The notes: generated by a model not told the origin, from the sequence alone. Counted from the stretch's first letter, positions 1-8,538 are shown. The stretch is 14,900 nucleotides of DNA from an uncultured beta proteobacterium (GCA_903944255.1 CAJARE010000117.1:1-14900); one strand, 5' to 3'. Translations and numbers: made by a program.

Positions 1-1787
1 ATAAAAACGGAGATGAACTCTAAGCCTTTCGCTGAATGCACTGTCATGAGTTGCACTGCGTCCTGCCCAGCTTGGGCCTGGTTATCGCCAGCCTCTAAAG
101 AAGCGTGGGATAAGAAAGCGGCCAAGGGAGAAACTTCAACGATCCCTGGAGCATTTTCACCAGGCAACATCGCTGCAGCGGCATCTTGACCATAACCCTC
201 TTCGGCAATAAATGCCGTCGCAGCATTAATTAATTCTTGCAAGTTTTCAACACGGTCTTGACCCTCACGCTCTGTCAAATAATGCTGGATCAAGCCGCTA
301 TGTTGAATAACGAACTCAACAGTTTCAGGCAGAGTATTGTGACGCGTGGCCTCACGCATGTGATCCACTAAGCGCACAAAGCCTCCCAGTGCCGCACCCG
401 CCTTACCTTCTAATGAGGAGGCGGCCAAATAGAGGGAGCATTGCTGAGCTCTTGCAGCATCTTGTAAAGCCTCAATCGATCTAGCTCCAATACCCCGCGT
501 CGGAAAATTCACGACTCGTGAGAATGAAGTGTCGTCATTTGGATTTTCAAGAAGTCGCAAATAGGCAAGAGCATGTTTGATTTCTGCACGCTCGAAGAAT
601 CGTAAACCACCATATACGCGATATGGAATAGCTGCCGAGAATAAAGCGTGCTCAATAATGCGTGACTGAGCATTACTTCGATACAGCAAAGCAATTTCTG
701 TCCGCTTAATGCCACTATTAACTAAGGCTTTGATTTCATCGACCAGCCATGCCGCTTCCGCATGATCACTGGGCGCATCATAAATACGTACTGGCTCTCC
801 AAGGCCAGCATCCGTGCGTAAGTTTTTTCCTAAGCGCTCTGAGTTATTGGCAATTAAATGATTAGCGCTATCCAGAATATGGCCATGTGAACGATAGTTC
901 TGCTCTAGCTTGACCATCATCGGATGAAATTGTTTTTCATATAGGCGCATGTTTTCTACATCAGCACCACGGAAAGCATAAATACTTTGATCATCATCAC
1001 CCACAGCAAAGACTGAACTACTGCCCATACCACTCACATTCACACGGCTGGCATCATGTCCAGAAAGTAATTTGAGCCAAGCATATTGCAAAGCATTGGT
1101 ATCTTGAAACTCATCAATCAAGATATGTCGAAAGCGCTCTTGATAATGGGTCCGAATCGGCTCGCTATACTTTAAGAGCTCGTAGCTACGAAGCAGTAGT
1201 TCGGCAAAATCAACTACACCTTCACGCTGACACTGCTCATCATAGGCAGCATAGAGTTGTGCCATCTTTGCCTGAAAATCATCACCCACCGATAAATCTT
1301 TAGCGCGCTGGCCGCGCTCTTTTGCATGAGCAATAAAGTATTGCAACTGTTTGGGTGGGTATTTTTCATCATCAACCTTCAAACCTTTTAAAAGTCGCTT
1401 AATGGCCGATAACTGATCTTGGGTATCTAAGATCTGAAAAGTAGAGGGTAATCCCGCCTCTTTATGGTGGGCTCGCAATAAACGATTACATAGACCATGG
1501 AAGGTTCCAATCCACATTCCCCGAGTGTTAATCGGTAACATCGCGCTCAGACGGAGCATCATCTCTTTAGCAGCCTTATTGGTAAAGGTCACTGCCAAGA
1601 CTCCAATAGGGGAAACTTGTCCGGTTTGGATCAGCCAAGCGATACGGGTAGTCAAGACGCGCGTCTTGCCGCTGCCTGCCCCAGCTAAGATCATGGCGGA
1701 TTGGGCCTGGCCATTTTCATTGACGGGCGGGAGGGTTACTGCCTCGCGCTGTTCTGGGTTGAGGTTCGCGAGCAAGTCTGAGTACAT
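1..1787 (-). CDS. uvrD: ATP-dependent DNA helicase, UvrD/PcrA type (3' part missing)
   Basis: Superfamily 1A 3'-to-5' DNA helicase, the family that unwinds DNA in nucleotide excision and mismatch repair. Reading from ATG 1787 the frame stays open for 595 codons to the window edge. Visible motifs in order: Walker A AGAGSGKT (residues 35-42), TFTNKAAKEM (Ia), the Walker B box DEFQDT (225-230), AVGDDDQSIYAFRGA (III), LEQNYRS (IV), and near the cut TVHSAKGLEF (V). Family members usually run to 700-800 residues, so the end of domain 2A and the C-terminal tail lie outside. The start is fixed by the N-terminal spacing to Walker A and by a -10 box 7 nt upstream. It has no Shine-Dalgarno sequence, so a leaderless mRNA is likely. 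It diverges from valS with about 24 bp between start codons. Rep is the main alternative name; the GDDDQSIYAFRGA form fits UvrD/PcrA-like proteins but does not settle it. Confidence 0.93.
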   Translation of the reverse strand, partial: MYSDLLANLNPEQREAVTLPPVNENGQAQSAMILAGAGSGKTRVLTTRIAWLIQTGQVSPIGVLAVTFTNKAAKEMMLRLSAMLPINTRGMWIGTFHGLCNRLLRAHHKEAGLPSTFQILDTQDQLSAIKRLLKGLKVDDEKYPPKQLQYFIAHAKERGQRAKDLSVGDDFQAKMAQLYAAYDEQCQREGVVDFAELLLRSYELLKYSEPIRTHYQERFRHILIDEFQDTNALQYAWLKLLSGHDASRVNVSGMGSSSVFAVGDDDQSIYAFRGADVENMRLYEKQFHPMMVKLEQNYRSHGHILDSANHLIANNSERLGKNLRTDAGLGEPVRIYDAPSDHAEAAWLVDEIKALVNSGIKRTEIALLYRSNAQSRIIEHALFSAAIPYRVYGGLRFFERAEIKHALAYLRLLENPNDDTSFSRVVNFPTRGIGARSIEALQDAARAQQCSLYLAASSLEGKAGAALGGFVRLVDHMREATRHNTLPETVEFVIQHSGLIQHYLTEREGQDRVENLQELINAATAFIAEEGYGQDAAAAMLPGENAPGIVEVSPLAAFLSHASLEAGDNQAQAGQDAVQLMTVHSAKGLEFISVF

Positions 1788-1793
1788 CGTCCC

Positions 1794-1803
1794 AATTATA
1801 ATT
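1794..1803. promoter_or_regulatory. Palindromic, bidirectional -10 element between uvrD and valS
   Basis: The ten bases AATTATAATT read the same on both strands. TATAAT therefore occurs at 1797-1802 on the plus strand (facing valS) and at 1800-1795 on the minus strand (facing uvrD). The last -10 base lies 7 nt before the uvrD ATG (1787) and 9 nt before the valS ATG (1812), so transcription should start at or within about 3 nt of each start codon. I found no convincing -35 hexamer for either direction. The gap is only about 24 bp, so both promoters must be here or inside the opposing gene. Confidence 0.6.
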
Positions 1804-1811
1804 TGCCTCTT

Positions 1812-4703
1812 ATGCCAAATGCCTTAAATACCCCTAATTCTCCAGCGACGAACTCGGAGGGCGAACTCGCCAAATCCTATGAGCCAGCCCCAATTGAATC
1901 TTACTGGGGACCCGAATGGGAGCGCAGAGGGATTGCTGATGCCAGTATGGATGTCAATAAGGGCGATTTTTCTATACAACTCCCTCCCCCCAATGTCACA
2001 GGCACCCTTCATATGGGTCATGCTTTTAATCAAACCATCATGGATGGCTTGGTGCGGCATGCACGTATGTCAGGCAAAAATACCTTATGGGTACCTGGCA
2101 CTGATCATGCTGGAATCGCTACGCAGATTGTGGTGGAGCGCCAACTCGACGCACAAAAGATTTCTCGCCATGACCTAGGTCGTGAAAAATTTCTAGAAAA
2201 AGTTTGGGAATGGAAAGAAACATCCGGCTCAACAATCACCCGTCAAATTCGTCGCCTTGGTGCCTCGATTGATTGGGGTAAAGAATATTTCACGATGGAC
2301 AGCAAAATGTCCAAAGCCGTGGTGGAAGTATTTGTAAGACTTCATGAGCAAGGCTTGATTTATCGTGGCAAGCGTTTAGTGAACTGGGATCCAGTATTAG
2401 GTACTGCCGTTTCCGATCTCGAAGTAGTAAGTGAAGAAGAAGATGGTTCGATGTGGCATATCCGCTATCCAATGACCGATGGCTCTGGTCACCTCACTGT
2501 CGCCACTACGCGCCCAGAAACCTTGCTAGGTGACGTTGCTGTCATGGTCAATCCCGAAGATGAGCGCTATAAACATCTCATTGGTAAATCCGTAAACCTC
2601 CCTTTATGTCATCGTGAAATTCCGATCATTGCCGATGACTATGTTGATTTGAACTTTGGTACCGGTGTTGTCAAAGTCACACCTGCTCATGACTTTAATG
2701 ACTACGCAGTAGGTCAGCGCCATCAACTGCCATTAATTAATGTTCTCACTCTAGATGCCAAGATTAATGAGAACGCTCCTGCTGCCTATCAAGGTATGGA
2801 ACGTTTTGCTGCACGCAAACAAGTGGTGGCCGATCTTGAGTCTGCTGGCTTACTAGAAAAAGTTCAGCCCCATAAACTCATGGTGCCACGTGGCGATCGA
2901 ACTCACACCATTATTGAACCGATGCTCACTGACCAATGGTTTGTGGCAGTTTCTAAACCAAGTCCTGATAACCAATATCAACCTGGCTCATCGATTGCTG
3001 GCGCCGCTTTAGATGCAGTGACTAAAGGCGATATCAAGCTGGTTCCAGAAAATTGGATTAGCACCTACTCTCAATGGCTAGAAAATATTCAAGACTGGTG
3101 TATTTCACGCCAACTCTGGTGGGGCCATCAGATACCTGCTTGGTATGGCGATGATGGTCAAATCTTTGTAGCTCGGTCTGAAGAGGATGCTAAGGCTCAA
3201 GCAGTAAAAGCTGGCTACACCGGCCAACTGCATCGTGATCCTGATGTATTGGATACCTGGTTTAGCTCTGCTTTGGTACCTTTTAGCTCCTTGGGCTGGC
3301 CTGAACAAACCCCAGCTCTCAAACACTTTTTGCCATCATCAGTATTGGTGACTGGTTTTGACATCATCTTTTTCTGGGTCGCGCGCATGGTGATGATGAC
3401 CTGCCACTTCACCGGTAAGGTTCCTTTTCATACCGTCTATGTTCATGGTCTAGTAAGAGACGCAGAAGGCCAGAAGATGAGCAAGTCTAAAGGCAATACC
3501 TTAGACCCGATTGACCTGATTGATGGCATTCAGATTGATGAGCTGGTTGGCAAGAGAACTTCTGGCTTAATGAACCCCAAACAAGCAGAAAGCATTAGCA
3601 AGAAGACCAAAAAAGAATTTCCCGATGGCATTCCCGCATTTGGTACCGATGCACTCCGCTTTACTTTTGCCTCACTCGCATCGCTTGGGCGCAATATTAA
3701 TTTTGATCAAAAACGCTGTGAAGGCTATCGCAATTTCTGTAACAAGCTTTGGAATGCCACTCGCTTTGTTCTCATGAATTGCCCTGGGGGCGATGAAGAT
3801 AATGGCTTTGCCCCTTGTGACAATCAGTGTGGCCCTGATGGCTATCTAGACTTCTCTCCAGCCGATAAATGGATTGTGTCAATTCTGCAAAAAACTGAAG
3901 CTGATGTTGCTAAAGGTTTTGAAAACTATCGCTTTGACAATATTGCAGGTAGCATTTATCAGTTTGTGTGGGATGAATATTGCGATTGGTATTTAGAGCT
4001 AGCGAAAGTTCAACTACAAACTGGAACACCAGCACAGCAACGCGCTACTCGTCGAACTTTATTACGCGTACTTGAAACTATTTTGCGTATGGCACACCCA
4101 CTCATTCCGTTTATTACTGAAACACTGTGGCAAACAGTGGCTCCCAAGACAGGTAAAGTCATTGCGCAGGAAGAAAAACAAAGTATTGCACTCCAAGCCT
4201 ACCCCCTGGCACAGCCTGAAAAAATAGATGAGAAAAGCGAAGCTTGGGTTACACAAATTAAAGCCATCGTCGATGCCTGCAGAAATCTCCGCGGTGAGAT
4301 GCAGGTGCCCCCCGGCCAAAAAGTACCTTTATGGATTAGTGGTCCTGAAGCTTTCTTGCAAAAGGCTACACCTTATCTCTTGGCCTTAGCCAAGTTATCT
4401 GAAGTCAAAATCTATAGCGCTGAATCTGCCCTTGAAAAAGATGCGCCTGGCGCTCCTATGGCACTAGTTGGCGACCTCAAACTCCTCCTGAAAATTGAGG
4501 TAGATGTGGCAGCAGAACGCATTCGCTTAGGTAAAGAGATCGAGCGCCTAGCCAATGAAATTTCTAAAGCAAGGGCTAAACTGACAAATGAAAGCTTTGT
4601 CGCTAGAGCCCCAGTAGAGGTCGTAGCCCAAGAAAAACAACGCCTTGCAGGCTTCGAACAAAACCATCAGAAGCTTGTTGCACAATTAGAGCGACTTCAA
4701 TAA
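1812..4703 (+). CDS. valS: Valyl-tRNA synthetase
   Basis: Class I aminoacyl-tRNA synthetase that charges tRNA-Val with valine in the cytoplasm. From ATG 1812 it is 963 residues, usual for bacterial ValRS. The HIGH signature is HMGH (67-70) after PPPNVTGTL. The CP1 editing domain carries TTRPETLLGD (from 232), the segment that clears mischarged threonine in this family. CISRQLWWGHQIPAW follows, then KMSKS at 555-559, a helical anticodon-binding domain, and a C-terminal coiled-coil arm (about 895-960) rich in Lys, Glu and Arg. An in-frame TTG at 1803 would add three residues, but it abuts the -10 hexamer and would probably lie upstream of the transcript start, so ATG 1812 is preferred. No Shine-Dalgarno sequence is seen. 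galU follows after 14 bp and is probably co-transcribed. Confidence 0.97.
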   Translation: MPNALNTPNSPATNSEGELAKSYEPAPIESYWGPEWERRGIADASMDVNKGDFSIQLPPPNVTGTLHMGHAFNQTIMDGLVRHARMSGKNTLWVPGTDHAGIATQIVVERQLDAQKISRHDLGREKFLEKVWEWKETSGSTITRQIRRLGASIDWGKEYFTMDSKMSKAVVEVFVRLHEQGLIYRGKRLVNWDPVLGTAVSDLEVVSEEEDGSMWHIRYPMTDGSGHLTVATTRPETLLGDVAVMVNPEDERYKHLIGKSVNLPLCHREIPIIADDYVDLNFGTGVVKVTPAHDFNDYAVGQRHQLPLINVLTLDAKINENAPAAYQGMERFAARKQVVADLESAGLLEKVQPHKLMVPRGDRTHTIIEPMLTDQWFVAVSKPSPDNQYQPGSSIAGAALDAVTKGDIKLVPENWISTYSQWLENIQDWCISRQLWWGHQIPAWYGDDGQIFVARSEEDAKAQAVKAGYTGQLHRDPDVLDTWFSSALVPFSSLGWPEQTPALKHFLPSSVLVTGFDIIFFWVARMVMMTCHFTGKVPFHTVYVHGLVRDAEGQKMSKSKGNTLDPIDLIDGIQIDELVGKRTSGLMNPKQAESISKKTKKEFPDGIPAFGTDALRFTFASLASLGRNINFDQKRCEGYRNFCNKLWNATRFVLMNCPGGDEDNGFAPCDNQCGPDGYLDFSPADKWIVSILQKTEADVAKGFENYRFDNIAGSIYQFVWDEYCDWYLELAKVQLQTGTPAQQRATRRTLLRVLETILRMAHPLIPFITETLWQTVAPKTGKVIAQEEKQSIALQAYPLAQPEKIDEKSEAWVTQIKAIVDACRNLRGEMQVPPGQKVPLWISGPEAFLQKATPYLLALAKLSEVKIYSAESALEKDAPGAPMALVGDLKLLLKIEVDVAAERIRLGKEIERLANEISKARAKLTNESFVARAPVEVVAQEKQRLAGFEQNHQKLVAQLERLQ

Positions 4704-4717
4704 AGATCGGACCCTAA

Positions 4718-5602
4718 ATGCCTTTAAGCACCAAAGCCATTACTAAAGCAGTTTTTCCTGTCGCAGGCTTGGGCACGCGCTTTTTGCCAGCTACCAAAGC
4801 CAGCCCTAAGGAAATGCTCAACGTCGTTGATAAACCTTTAATTCAGTATGCGGTTGAAGAAGCGATTGCTGCAGGCATTACTGAGATGATTTTTGTAACG
4901 GGTCGTAGCAAACGCGCGATTGAAGATCACTTTGATAAGGCATATGAACTAGAAGCTGAGCTAGAAGCAAAAAATAAACAGGCTTTACTTGAAATCGTTC
5001 GCAGCGTGAAGCCGAGTCATGTTGACTGCGTATATGTCAGACAGGCAGAAGCATTGGGCTTGGGTCATGCCGTTTTATGTGCAGAGAAATTAGTACGCGA
5101 CGAACCCTTTGCCATCATCTTGGCAGATGACTTATTAGATGGCCAGCCGCCAGTGCTTAAACAAATGCTCAAGGTATTTGAAGAGCAAAACGGTTCTGTT
5201 ATTGCAGTAGAGAAAATTGATCCTGCTAAGAGTAGCTCTTATGGGATTGTTGATGGCAGTGAAATTGTCAAAGGCATCTATCGCCTGAATGGCATTGTTG
5301 AAAAACCACAACCAAAGGATGCCCCATCGAATCTAGCGGTGGTTGGACGCTATGTGCTGTCATCTGACATCTTTGCTCATATTCGCAATCTCAAGCCTGG
5401 CGCAGGCGGTGAAATTCAGCTCACCGATGCAATTGCTTCCTTATTGAAAGTAGAGCCTGTCTTTGCTTATGAATATGATGGCGTGCGCTATGACTGCGGT
5501 AGCAAATTAGGTTATCTCAAAGCTTCGGTAGAGTTTGCTTTGCGTCACCCTGAAGTGGCAGATGACTTTGCCGCTTATTTAAAAAGCCGCTCACTCACTT
5601 AA
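4718..5602 (+). CDS. galU: UTP--glucose-1-phosphate uridylyltransferase
   Basis: Makes UDP-glucose from UTP and glucose-1-phosphate, the donor for envelope polysaccharides, lipopolysaccharide core and galactose metabolism. The 294 residues match the usual GalU length. The N-terminal nucleotide-binding signature is GLGTRFLPATKASPKEM (17-33). Further hallmarks are VEKP (194-197), GGEIQLTDA (230-238) and the late YDCGSKLGYLKA segment. The ATG is 14 bp after the valS stop, with a weak CGGA ribosome site 6 nt upstream, and no promoter is visible in the gap, so it is probably read from the valS promoter. GalF-like paralogues are possible in principle, but all conserved segments are intact. Confidence 0.95.
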   Translation: MPLSTKAITKAVFPVAGLGTRFLPATKASPKEMLNVVDKPLIQYAVEEAIAAGITEMIFVTGRSKRAIEDHFDKAYELEAELEAKNKQALLEIVRSVKPSHVDCVYVRQAEALGLGHAVLCAEKLVRDEPFAIILADDLLDGQPPVLKQMLKVFEEQNGSVIAVEKIDPAKSSSYGIVDGSEIVKGIYRLNGIVEKPQPKDAPSNLAVVGRYVLSSDIFAHIRNLKPGAGGEIQLTDAIASLLKVEPVFAYEYDGVRYDCGSKLGYLKASVEFALRHPEVADDFAAYLKSRSLT

Positions 5603-5638
5603 GACTGCATGTCGGACTGCTGAGCCGACTGCTTAGCG
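5603..5638. repeat. Three tandem 12-bp units each starting GACTGC
   Basis: GACTGC occurs at 5603, 5615 and 5627, exactly 12 bp apart. Only the first six bases of each unit are conserved; the other six diverge (ATGTCG, TGAGCC, TTAGCG). The array starts directly after the galU stop codon and its last unit runs into the stop codon of the convergent TusA-family gene. It may be chance, a decayed tandem duplication or part of a weak terminator. Confidence 0.45.
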
Positions 5639-5644
5639 CCTTTT
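5619..5644 (+). terminator. Weak candidate terminator after galU
   Basis: GCTGAG (5619-5624) can pair with CTTAGC (5632-5637) through one G-U pair and a 7-nt loop, followed by GCC and only four T residues. The stem is short, the U-tract is short and it is set back three bases, so it may be weak or inactive. It overlaps the end of the convergent gene. Confidence 0.25.
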
Positions 5645-5872
5645 CATGTAGAAGACCAGCACTTCACCTTCGGTGGTGCTTGATATCAGTTCATTGCCGG
5701 TCTGTTTAGCAAATGCAGGAAAGTCATGAGCAGCACCAGCATCCGTAGCCTTGATCTTTAAGACTTCGCCAGACTGCATCGTAGCTAGCGCTTTTTTAGT
5801 TCGCAAAATTGGCAATGGACAGTTCATCCCAATGGCATCTACCTCTGCATTAAATACAATGTCTTGACTCAT
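5633..5872 (-). CDS. TusA/SirA-family sulfurtransferase-like protein
   Basis: Small (79 residues) protein of the TusA/SirA/YeeD family, whose members carry sulfur as a persulfide on one cysteine, for example in 2-thiolation of tRNA wobble uridine or in molybdenum cofactor sulfuration. The family signature GMNCPLPILRTKKAL is at 15-29, with the predicted persulfide cysteine at Cys18 in the CPxP motif. The chosen ATG (5872) overlaps the alaS stop as ATGA, typical of translational coupling. A TTG at 5887 would add MGGKQ but lies inside alaS and is less likely. Downstream of alaS on the same strand, it is almost certainly co-transcribed with it. Whether it is true TusA or a paralogue cannot be decided from sequence alone. 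Confidence 0.9.
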   Translation of the reverse strand: MSQDIVFNAEVDAIGMNCPLPILRTKKALATMQSGEVLKIKATDAGAAHDFPAFAKQTGNELISSTTEGEVLVFYMKRR

Positions 5873-8493
5873 TTGCTTGCCACCCAATCTTTGACGCTAG
5901 CCAATGCAGCGCTAAGCTTACTAGGATCATTGCCACCAGCCATCGCCATCTCAGGCTTACCGCCACCTTTACCGCCTACTTGTTGAGCAACAAAATTCAC
6001 TAAATCGCCGGCTTTTACTTTAGTAATGGAATCGGCTGTAACACCAGCAATCACGCTTACCTTGTCACCCTGTACGGAGGCCAGAACGATTGCTGCAGTT
6101 TTTAATTTAGCTTTGAGTGCATCCATTGTCTCGCGCAATACCTGAGAGTCGGCACCATCTAAGCGTGCTGCTAAAACCTTGATGCCATTGACATCAACTG
6201 CCTGATTTGCCAGTTCATCCCCCTGGCTAGCAGCGAATTTCGAGTTCACTTTCTCTAATTCACGCTCAGCTTGACGCAAAGCATCTTGCAATTGTGCAAC
6301 GCGGTTCACTAAATCGCCTGGGTGCGTTTTGAGAATGCTTGCAGCCTCATTCATTTTATCTTCTAAGCCTTGCAAGAATTGCAGAGCATTATTGCCAGTC
6401 ACTGCCTCAACACGGCGAATACCAGCAGCCACGCCGCTTTCAGAAACAATCTTTAAGCTACCAATATCGCCCGTGCGTGCTACGTGTGTTCCACCACACA
6501 ATTCTTTTGAACTACCAATTTCTAGGACGCGTACTTCATCTCCATACTTCTCACCAAACAGCATCATGGCGCCGGTCTTTTGCGCATCCTCTAAAGACAT
6601 CACCTTGCCTGAGGTGGCGCTATTTTCTAAAATTTCACGATTGACAATGTTTTCAACTCGGCGTAGCTGCTGGGCCGTGATTGGTGCATTATGGGTAAAG
6701 TCAAAACGGGTTTTGGTGGCATCTACCAGTGAGCCCTTTTGTTGCACATGATCACCCAAGACTTCACGCAAGGCCTTATGCAGAATATGTGTGGCGCTAT
6801 GATTGCGCATCGTGTCAGTACGTTGAGCGACATCGACCAAAGCATTCAAGACATCCCCTAGCTTGATTTCCCCTTCTAGCACCTCACCTTGATGACCAAA
6901 AACATCAGACTGAATCTTGAAGGTATCGGCGACACCAAAATGCACGGTTTCATTACGCAATTTACCTTTATCACCAACCTGCCCACCAGACTCAGCATAA
7001 AAAGGGGTGTTATCCAACACAACGACTGCAGAGTCACCTGCTTTAACCACTTGAACCTCTGAGCCATCAACATAGAGAGCGGTTACTTTCGCGCCCTGAT
7101 GCTTTAGGGTGTCATACCCATGAAACTGTGTAGGCTTGCCTTTGTATTCCAGGCCTTGCGCAACTTTAAACTTACCGGCAGCACGCGCTTGGTCGCGTTG
7201 CTTTTGCATCGCCACTTCGAAACCTTCTGCGTCGACAGTGACACCACGCTCGCGACACACATCTGCAGTGAGATCTAATGGAAAACCAAAAGTGTCATGC
7301 AAGCGGAAGGCGGTTTCACCATCAACTATTTTTGCGCCTCCTGCCAATGCGCCCTCTAAGATCTCCATACCATTAGCGATGGTTTGGAAGAAACGCTCTT
7401 CTTCTTGCTTGAGCACCTCGCTCACCTTGTCTTGTGCAGCTCGTAACTCAGGATAGGCCTCGCCCATCTCTTTTGCTAATGCAGGAACTAGCTGATAGAA
7501 GAATGGCTTACGTGCCCCTAATTTATAGCCATGACGAATCGCACGACGCGCAATACGTCGCAGAACATAACCACGACCAGCATTTCCGGGAATCACACCA
7601 TCAACCACTACAAAACTACAAGCGCGAATATGATCTGCAATCACTTTGAGTGATGGACTTTGTGCATCGCAATTCTCACCACCAGCCCCATCAACAGCCT
7701 CTTTTGCTGCTTTTAATAAATTAACAAAAAGATCGATTTCGTAATTGGAATGCACATGCTGAAGTACAGCAGCAATCCGCTCAAGACCCATACCGGTATC
7801 CACGCTCGGCTTAGGCAGAAGATGCATATTGCCCGCCTCATCGCGATTGAACTGCATAAACACGTTATTCCAAATTTCGATATAACGATCGCCATCTTCA
7901 TCGGGACTACCTGGAGGACCACCAGGAATTTGTTCGCCATGATCATAAAAAATTTCAGTACATGGACCACAAGGACCTGTGTCGCCCATCATCCAGAAAT
8001 TATCAGAGGCGTAACGCGCACCTTTGTTATCACCGATGCGGATAATGCGATCGGCAGGTATTCCAATTTGTTTATTCCAAATCTCATACGCTTCATCGTC
8101 TTCGGCGTATACCGTAACCAAGAGCTTTTCCTTGGGCAACTTAAATACTTCGGTCAACAGATCCCAAGCAAATTGAATAGCATCTCTCTTGAAATAATCC
8201 CCAAAAGAGAAATTACCCAGCATCTCAAAAAAGGTGTGATGACGGGCTGTATACCCAACATTATCTAAATCATTATGTTTTCCGCCAGCGCGAATACATT
8301 TTTGGGCGCTTGTAGCCCGGTTATAGGGGCGCTTATCAAAACCCAAAAATACGTCTTTAAACTGATTCATGCCTGCATTAGTAAAGAGCAGAGTAGGGTC
8401 ATCACCCGGTACAACGGGGCTGGACGGAACGATTTGGTGGCCTTTTTCGGCAAAGAAATCCAGGTAAGCCTGGCGAATTTGGGTGACTTTCAT
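5869..8493 (-). CDS. alaS: Alanyl-tRNA synthetase
   Basis: Class II synthetase that charges tRNA-Ala, with its own editing domain. The 874 residues equal the usual bacterial length. The N-terminal aminoacylation core shows TNAGMNQFKDVFLG (38-51), HHTFFEMLGNFSFGDY (85-100), GPCGPCTEIFYDHG and DTGMGLERIAAVLQ. The zinc-binding editing site is complete: His565 and His569 (HSATH) with Cys666 and His670 (CGGTH). The DHHA1-type C-terminal domain ends with a glycine-rich GGKGGGKPEMAMAGG segment. The start sits 7 nt after an extended -10 box with no Shine-Dalgarno sequence, suggesting a leaderless mRNA. Its stop overlaps the start of the TusA-family gene, and it diverges from tctB. Confidence 0.98.
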   Translation of the reverse strand: MKVTQIRQAYLDFFAEKGHQIVPSSPVVPGDDPTLLFTNAGMNQFKDVFLGFDKRPYNRATSAQKCIRAGGKHNDLDNVGYTARHHTFFEMLGNFSFGDYFKRDAIQFAWDLLTEVFKLPKEKLLVTVYAEDDEAYEIWNKQIGIPADRIIRIGDNKGARYASDNFWMMGDTGPCGPCTEIFYDHGEQIPGGPPGSPDEDGDRYIEIWNNVFMQFNRDEAGNMHLLPKPSVDTGMGLERIAAVLQHVHSNYEIDLFVNLLKAAKEAVDGAGGENCDAQSPSLKVIADHIRACSFVVVDGVIPGNAGRGYVLRRIARRAIRHGYKLGARKPFFYQLVPALAKEMGEAYPELRAAQDKVSEVLKQEEERFFQTIANGMEILEGALAGGAKIVDGETAFRLHDTFGFPLDLTADVCRERGVTVDAEGFEVAMQKQRDQARAAGKFKVAQGLEYKGKPTQFHGYDTLKHQGAKVTALYVDGSEVQVVKAGDSAVVVLDNTPFYAESGGQVGDKGKLRNETVHFGVADTFKIQSDVFGHQGEVLEGEIKLGDVLNALVDVAQRTDTMRNHSATHILHKALREVLGDHVQQKGSLVDATKTRFDFTHNAPITAQQLRRVENIVNREILENSATSGKVMSLEDAQKTGAMMLFGEKYGDEVRVLEIGSSKELCGGTHVARTGDIGSLKIVSESGVAAGIRRVEAVTGNNALQFLQGLEDKMNEAASILKTHPGDLVNRVAQLQDALRQAERELEKVNSKFAASQGDELANQAVDVNGIKVLAARLDGADSQVLRETMDALKAKLKTAAIVLASVQGDKVSVIAGVTADSITKVKAGDLVNFVAQQVGGKGGGKPEMAMAGGNDPSKLSAALASVKDWVASK

Positions 8494-8500
8494 GCAGATA

Positions 8501-8529
8501 ATTATCGCACTCGTAACAGACTAGGGCAA
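8501..8529 (-). promoter_or_regulatory. Predicted alaS promoter (extended -10)
   Basis: On the minus strand, GATAAT (8506-8501) is preceded by TGC, forming an extended -10 motif. TTGCCC (8529-8524) lies exactly 17 bp upstream as a 4-of-6 match to the -35 consensus. The predicted transcript start (about 8494) coincides with the alaS ATG at 8493. The -35 lies inside a perfect inverted repeat. Confidence 0.6.
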
Positions 8530-8538
8530 ACCCTAGTC
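8519..8538. promoter_or_regulatory. Perfect 8-bp inverted repeat, candidate operator between alaS and tctB
   Basis: GACTAGGG (8519-8526), a CAAA spacer, then CCCTAGTC (8531-8538). It covers the predicted alaS -35 and touches a candidate tctB -35. No T-run follows on either strand, so it is not an intrinsic terminator. It lies upstream of both predicted transcript starts, so it would act as DNA rather than as an RNA hairpin. Confidence 0.5.

Noticed and set aside
509..715. Minus-strand open frame inside the helicase gene
   Set aside because: It is in a different frame from the uvrD reading that carries the helicase motifs without interruption from 1787 to the window edge.
1803..1811. TTG at 1803 as the valS start
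   Set aside because: It directly follows the -10 hexamer, so it would probably not be in the transcript. ATG 1812 lies in frame 9 bases later.
1525..1827. Open frame on the plus strand covering the uvrD start and the first codons of valS
   Set aside because: It is antisense to the Walker A region of the helicase gene and its sequence resembles nothing known; it arises from reading the wrong strand.
5571..5600. Possible hairpin from the two GCCGC copies near the galU end
   Set aside because: The two copies are direct, not inverted, repeats and cannot pair with each other.
7750..8268. Long open frame on the plus strand opposite alaS (172 codons)
   Set aside because: It is antisense to the conserved catalytic core of alaS, has no recognisable domain and no ribosome site. 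Similar frames at 6329-6751 and 7136-7456 are also shadows.
8519..8538. The alaS/tctB inverted repeat as an intrinsic terminator
   Set aside because: Neither strand has a T-run after the stem, and the repeat lies upstream of both genes rather than after one.
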